A stretch of DNA of 45,982 nt from Anaerotignum sp. (lineage in GTDB: Bacteria > Bacillota > Clostridia > Lachnospirales > Anaerotignaceae), in the NCBI GenBank assembly GCA_020024265.1, contig JAHHTW010000016.1, forward strand, positions 1-45,982, given 5' to 3'. Shown piece after piece: positions 42,082 through 45,982 of this stretch. The position numbers and the translations under genes are program-made. The number at the start of each line of letters is the position of its first letter. Position 1 is the stretch's first letter. A model generated the notes under the pieces. The model was not told the DNA's origin, did no database searches, and saw only the letters and a program-made list of their open reading frames with translations.

Positions 42082-42120
42082 ATACACGAATAGGGTGCAT
42101 GATGTACGCTATTCGTGTAT
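42082..42120 (+). other. Long hairpin between flgE and flbD
   Basis: ATACACGAATAG (42082-42093) pairs perfectly over 12 bases with CTATTCGTGTAT (42109-42120). An inner GTGCA/TGTAC extends it after one G-G mismatch. No T-run follows. It divides the early hook genes from flbD-motAB. Confidence 0.7.
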
Positions 42121-42191
42121 ATTCATCATAGCAGTACAATGGAAATGTCAATGTAGCGTGTAAGGTAGGGGTAAAGAAAGGAAGGTATGGC

Positions 42192-42410
42192 ATGATTAAA
42201 TTAACAAAGCTCAATCGAGATGAATTTATCATCAATTCCAATCATATTGAATGTATCGAAATGATACCGGAATCCAAAGTGATTATGACGAACAAAGATT
42301 TTTATATTGTACGAGAAAGTGTAGATGAAATCATTGATCGTGTCATTGAGTATAATGCAAAGATTTATAATATGCACCAGAAAATCAATGTTGTCAACAA
42401 TAATGACTAA
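42192..42410 (+). CDS. flbD: Flagellar FlbD-family protein
   Basis: FlbD (called SwrD in B. subtilis, where it increases flagellar power) is a small cytoplasmic protein. The 72-residue product MIKLTKLNRDEFIINSNHIE... has the family opening and the later VRESVDEIIDRVIEYN segment. GAAAGGAAGGTATGGC precedes the ATG. It always travels with motAB in Clostridia. Confidence 0.88.
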   Translation: MIKLTKLNRDEFIINSNHIECIEMIPESKVIMTNKDFYIVRESVDEIIDRVIEYNAKIYNMHQKINVVNNND

Positions 42411-42430
42411 GGGCAGAGGGTGTACATAAT

Positions 42431-43264
42431 ATGGATATAACAACGATCATAGGGGTTATACTGGGAACAGTATTAATTATGTTTGGTATTGTTTTTGTTC
42501 CGCCAATGGGATTTAATTTTAAGCAGATTATCAACTTCTTGGATCCTACCAGTGCGTTGATTGTTATTGGTGGTACGATTTCAGCAGTGATTGCAAGTTA
42601 TCCGGTGAGTATGTTGAAAAACATTCCGGTACACATCAAAATTATGATGCAGGGGAACAAATACAATCCGCTGGACTATATTGATCTTCTGGTTGAATTT
42701 TCACAGATTGCCAGAAAAAATGGTCTGCTCGCATTGGAAGAAAAAGCAAATCAGCAGACAGATCCTTTCTTGAAGCAGAGCATCATGCTGATTGTAGATG
42801 CGACAGACTCTGAGAAAATCAGAACGATGCTGAACAACGATTTGGATTATTTGGCAGAACGTCACGCAGAAGGTGTTGGCTTGTATGAAAAAGCAGCAGC
42901 TTGTGCACCTGCATTTGGTATGATCGGTACATTGGTAGGCTTGATCAATATGCTACGTGGTATGGATATGGAAAGTGGAGGCGGTTCCATTGGGAAGGAT
43001 ATGTCTGTTGCTTTGATTACCACATTCTATGGTGTTTTGATGGCAAATTTGATCTTTGCACCAATTGCAAAGAAATTAACCATAAGAAACGATGATGAGT
43101 ATTTGTGTAAACAAATTATCATAGAAGGTGTGTTATCCATACAATCCGGTGAAAACCCGAAGTTTATGAAGGAAAAACTCATTTCCTATTTGGCACAGAA
43201 GGACAGAGATGTTGCTCTTGGTGAAGAGGGTGCCGGGGGAGGAAGAAAAAAAGGGAAAAAATAA
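42431..43264 (+). CDS. motA: Flagellar motor stator protein MotA
   Basis: MotA forms the ion channel of the stator with MotB. The 277-residue product has four membrane segments (first pair about residues 4-50, second pair about 155-215), including SALIVIGGTISAVIASYPV and the conserved APAFGMIGTLVGLINMLRGM region. The charged cytoplasmic loop should contact FliG. Whether it uses protons or sodium is not clear from this sequence. GCAGAGGGTGTACATAAT precedes the ATG. It ends in a Gly/Lys-rich tail. Confidence 0.94.
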   Translation: MDITTIIGVILGTVLIMFGIVFVPPMGFNFKQIINFLDPTSALIVIGGTISAVIASYPVSMLKNIPVHIKIMMQGNKYNPLDYIDLLVEFSQIARKNGLLALEEKANQQTDPFLKQSIMLIVDATDSEKIRTMLNNDLDYLAERHAEGVGLYEKAAACAPAFGMIGTLVGLINMLRGMDMESGGGSIGKDMSVALITTFYGVLMANLIFAPIAKKLTIRNDDEYLCKQIIIEGVLSIQSGENPKFMKEKLISYLAQKDRDVALGEEGAGGGRKKGKK

Positions 43265-43370
43265 TCATCACTGATTTCAAAACTCCAGTAGCGTTTGGTG
43301 GCAATACCGAATTTTGAATCAAAATTACAGATTTGAAGTTTGAGCTATGTGCAATTGTTTATACCTTATT

Positions 43371-43391
43371 TGCTGATGAAATCAGCATTTT
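43371..43391 (+). other. Hairpin with short T-run upstream of motB
   Basis: TGCTGAT (43371-43377) pairs perfectly with ATCAGCA (43381-43387) around GAA, followed by TTTTATA. It looks like a weak terminator or attenuator in the 167-base motA-motB gap. AATTTTGA-A-TCAAAATT (43310-43326) is a second dyad in the same gap. Confidence 0.55.
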
Positions 43392-43431
43392 ATATAGGGA
43401 TAAAAGCAAATAGGAAATAGGATGTGTTTGT

Positions 43432-44208
43432 ATGGCAGGAAAAAAGAAAAAGCACCAGGAGGGCGGTGCGAACTGGATGGATACATATGGGGATATGGTA
43501 ACATTGTTGCTTTGCTTTTTTGTGTTGCTGTATTCTATGTCCACTGTGAGTCAGGAAAAATGGGAAATTCTGGTAAAAAGTTTAAATCCGGATGGTCAGC
43601 ACTCCTCTCAGATTGTAATAGGAGAACAACAAAATACATATACAGAGCCTGTGGAGGGTGGAGCTGAGTTAGAAGAAAAGCCGGATGATTTCGATAACTT
43701 ATATTATCAGCTTTCCGCCTATGTAGAATCAAATCAACTGCAAGCCGATATTGAATTGTCACGTGGAGATGGCTTTACATTTATTACGTTTCGGGATAAT
43801 GTATTTTTTGATGGAGATAGTTATATTTTGAAAGAAGAAGGAAAGGCTGTACTAGACGAGTTTTGCAAAGCATTGCAAGATACACGAGATTCTATACAAG
43901 AACTACAGGTACTTGGGCATACTTCACAGGCAAGCCCTTATGTGGCGAATGAGCCTGTGAGTGATCGCTTTTTGGCATCAGACAGAGCAACAACAGTATT
44001 GCTCTATATTCAGCAAAAGAATATATTGGATCCGTCCAAGCTGATTGCAACCGGTTTTGGTCAACATCGTCCCATCAGCTCTTTCAATACAAGAGAAGAA
44101 CGAGCAAGAAACAGACGTGTTGAAATTTTAATTACGAAAACAGACAGTGTTATGAAAACGCTGGAACAATATTATGAAGAAGCCAATATTATAAATCCTG
44201 AAAGCTGA
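43432..44208 (+). CDS. motB: Flagellar motor stator protein MotB
   Basis: MotB anchors the stator to peptidoglycan and carries the ion-binding aspartate. The 258-residue product has the plug-proximal WMDTYGDMVTLLLCFFVLLY with D21 as the likely ion-binding residue, one membrane helix, and a C-terminal OmpA-like domain (LQVLGHTSQASPYVANEPVSDRFLASDRA, about residues 160-185, then RNRRVEILI). It is separated from motA by 167 bases, unusual for this pair. No strong ribosome binding site is seen (ATAGGATG), which with the upstream hairpin suggests low expression relative to MotA. Confidence 0.93.
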   Translation: MAGKKKKHQEGGANWMDTYGDMVTLLLCFFVLLYSMSTVSQEKWEILVKSLNPDGQHSSQIVIGEQQNTYTEPVEGGAELEEKPDDFDNLYYQLSAYVESNQLQADIELSRGDGFTFITFRDNVFFDGDSYILKEEGKAVLDEFCKALQDTRDSIQELQVLGHTSQASPYVANEPVSDRFLASDRATTVLLYIQQKNILDPSKLIATGFGQHRPISSFNTREERARNRRVEILITKTDSVMKTLEQYYEEANIINPES

Positions 44209-44290
44209 TAGGAAACAATTTGGTTTCAGATACAGGGTTTGTTGTTTTATGTTACAAATGCAAAAAAAAGAGAGGGGGGGAGTACCATAA

Positions 44291-45274
44291 ATGCCTGAAA
44301 TATTATCGCAAAGTCAGATTGATGCGTTGATCAATTCAATGACAAGTGGAGATGCCACAGCAGAAGTAGAAACAAAAAAGGAAAATACCTATAAAAAATA
44401 TGACTTCTACAGCCCCAAAAAATTTACAAAAGATAAGCTGAAGATGCTCAGCAGCATATATGAAAACTATGCTAGGCTTTGTTCTTCTCGCATCAACAGT
44501 CTGGTACGTGTATCCAGTCAAATTGAAGTGATTGATGTAGAAGAACAGCGTTACTATGAATTTAGTAATGCGCTGAATGAAAATGATGTATTGACACTCA
44601 TCAATGTTACAATGCCCGATGGTAGTATCAATGGACCTGTTCTCTTATATGCATCGAACCAGCTGCTTTTATGTATGATGGATCGTATGTTGGGTGGTAC
44701 AGGGGAAGATTCACAGCATGTTTCGACATCGTATACATATACCGATATAGAACTTTCTTTATATCGCTATATTGTGAAATACTGGATATCTGTGATGAAG
44801 GATGGATGGTCAAATTATTTGGAACTGTATTTCAATCTGGATAAGATAGAAACGAATCCGGGTATGATGCAGAGAATTGGTTTTGACGAAACCGTTGTCA
44901 TCGTTGTTATGAATGTAGATATTGCTGGGGTTTCTGGAAAAATCAACATTTGCTTGCCGGGGAGCTTTTTAACCAATGTATTCAAATGTTTGGAAGAACA
45001 TGAGGAAAAAGCTGGACAGGAGAATGAAGTAGTCCAAAATATTATGGAAGGGATCAAAGAAACTTCTATGGAAATCAAGGCAGAGCTTGGCAGCTCAAAG
45101 CTATTGTTGCGTGATTTATTTGGACTTCAGGTAGGCGATGTGATCAATTTGAATAAATCAAAGGATTCTGAGGTTTATCTGTATGTTGAAGGAGAGCCAT
45201 GGTTCAAGGGAGAGCTTGGCAAGAGCAATAAAAACATGGCAGTCAAAATCAATGAGATATGTGAGAAACTGTAG
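44291..45274 (+). CDS. fliM: Flagellar motor switch protein FliM
   Basis: FliM binds phosphorylated CheY and forms the C-ring wall. The 327-residue product opens with the CheY-binding motif LSQSQIDALINSM (residues 5-17), then the middle domain (TKDKLKMLSSIYENYARL) and a C-terminal SpoA domain (VGDVINLNKSKDSEVYLYVEGEPWFKGELG). GAGAGGGGGGAGTACCATAA precedes the ATG. fliL, which usually lies before it, is missing. Confidence 0.95.
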   Translation: MPEILSQSQIDALINSMTSGDATAEVETKKENTYKKYDFYSPKKFTKDKLKMLSSIYENYARLCSSRINSLVRVSSQIEVIDVEEQRYYEFSNALNENDVLTLINVTMPDGSINGPVLLYASNQLLLCMMDRMLGGTGEDSQHVSTSYTYTDIELSLYRYIVKYWISVMKDGWSNYLELYFNLDKIETNPGMMQRIGFDETVVIVVMNVDIAGVSGKINICLPGSFLTNVFKCLEEHEEKAGQENEVVQNIMEGIKETSMEIKAELGSSKLLLRDLFGLQVGDVINLNKSKDSEVYLYVEGEPWFKGELGKSNKNMAVKINEICEKL

Positions 45275-45300
45275 AATTCGGCACAAGGAGAATAGCAGAT

Positions 45301-45982
45301 ATGAGTTTAACAAAATTTACATCTATAGAAATAGATGCCATAGGAGAAATCCTGAATATCAGCTTGGGCGCTTCCGCAACAGCCATTTCTACGATGCTTG
45401 GAAAGCGTGTGGATATTACAACACCTCACGTGGAGGTTGTAACATTTGATAATTTTGAATACGCAGAAATGGAACCCGCTGTTGGTGTAGAGATTACATA
45501 TGTAACCGGCTTAAGCGGCAGCAACATTATGTTGCTCAAAAGACACGATGTAAAAGTAATTGTCGAACTGCTGATGGGAATGGATATTCCGGAAGAAGAA
45601 TTTGTTCTGGATGAAATGAATATGAGTGCCGTTTGTGAGGTTATGAACCAGATGATGGGAGCATCCTCTACTGCACTGTCAGAGTTTTTGGGTGAAGTGG
45701 TAAACATTTCAACACCGGTATCCTTTGAAATTGGTGAACCGGAAGCATTTAAGAAAAAATGCTTTGAAGATCGTGAGGAAATGGTTGTTGTTAATTTTCA
45801 TTTGAAAATTGATGATTTGGTAGAAAGCAGATTTATGAATCTGATGTCTGTGGACTTGGCAAAACGATTGGTTTCTGTATTTGGACTGGGTGATGCAGAA
45901 GATCATGCAGATGAAACACCTGCACCTGCGCCAGCACCGGAGGCGGCATCCAACAAAACGCTGAGTCAGGCGGAAATCGAGG
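45301..45982 (+). CDS. fliY: Flagellar motor switch phosphatase FliY, 5' part
   Basis: The gene runs off the window after 227 codons. FliY combines CheC-type phosphatase halves with a C-terminal FliN-like domain that should lie outside the window. Both CheC active sites fit the D/S-x3-E-x2-N-x22-P pattern: D12, E16, N19, P42 and S109, E113, N116, P139. So it probably dephosphorylates CheY-P at the C ring. It then shows an Ala/Pro-rich linker (TPAPAPAPEAAS). CAAGGAGAATAGCAGAT precedes the ATG. Confidence 0.94.
   Translation, partial: MSLTKFTSIEIDAIGEILNISLGASATAISTMLGKRVDITTPHVEVVTFDNFEYAEMEPAVGVEITYVTGLSGSNIMLLKRHDVKVIVELLMGMDIPEEEFVLDEMNMSAVCEVMNQMMGASSTALSEFLGEVVNISTPVSFEIGEPEAFKKKCFEDREEMVVVNFHLKIDDLVESRFMNLMSVDLAKRLVSVFGLGDAEDHADETPAPAPAPEAASNKTLSQAEIE

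Overview
The window comes from a low-to-mid GC Firmicute of the class Clostridia, most like the Lachnospirales. The reasons are the S10-spc-alpha ribosomal cluster with rpsD inside the alpha operon, zinc-binding S14 and L36, the neighbouring ecfA1-ecfA2-ecfT-truA-rplM-rpsI block, strong AAAGGAGG ribosome binding sites with many GTG and TTG starts, and a Gram-positive flagellar operon ending in fliM-fliY. Two alanine-type sodium symporters would suit an amino-acid fermenter such as Anaerotignum, but that is a guess. Every gene I support is on the + strand.

Layout. (1) 1-15497: the ribosomal superoperon from the 3' end of rpsJ to rplQ, with secY, adk, a KOW-domain protein, infA, rpmJ and rpoA, closed by a terminator. 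The methionine aminopeptidase gene (map), usual after adk, is not there. (2) 15498-20255: ecfA1-ecfA2-ecfT (vitamin transporter energizing module), an acyltransferase-3 family membrane protein, and truA. (3) 20256-22014: an unassigned spacer, a perfect consensus promoter with an L13-type leader, rplM-rpsI, and a terminator. (4) 22085-23541: a two-gene membrane cassette of unknown function with its own promoter and terminator. (5) 23807-25171: a DUF134 regulator and an Mrp/NBP35 P-loop ATPase. (6) 25192-26748: a YtcJ-like amidohydrolase. (7) 26749-31273: AT-rich spacers and two tandem, closely similar sodium:alanine symporters, each followed by terminators. (8) 31881-end: a long flagellar operon, flgB-flgC-fliE-fliF-fliG-fliH-fliI-fliJ-fliK-flgD-(flagellar operon protein)-flgE-flbD-motA-motB-fliM-fliY, cut off inside fliY. 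fliL is absent from its usual place between motB and fliM.

How the parts work together. Regions 1 and 3 make ribosomal subunits, RNA polymerase alpha, the SecYE channel core and IF-1. The flagellar operon builds the rod, MS ring and C ring, export ATPase, hook and stator in roughly assembly order.

The most unusual signal is in the spacers. Nearly every wide spacer inside the long operons holds a well-formed hairpin without a U-tract: rpsJ-rplC, rplB-rpsS, secY-adk, rpsD-rpoA, rpoA-rplQ, fliJ-fliK, flgE-flbD. These do not look like ordinary terminators. They may be r-protein binding sites, processing or stability elements, or partial attenuators. I saw no CRISPR array, rRNA, tRNA, phage or insertion sequence.
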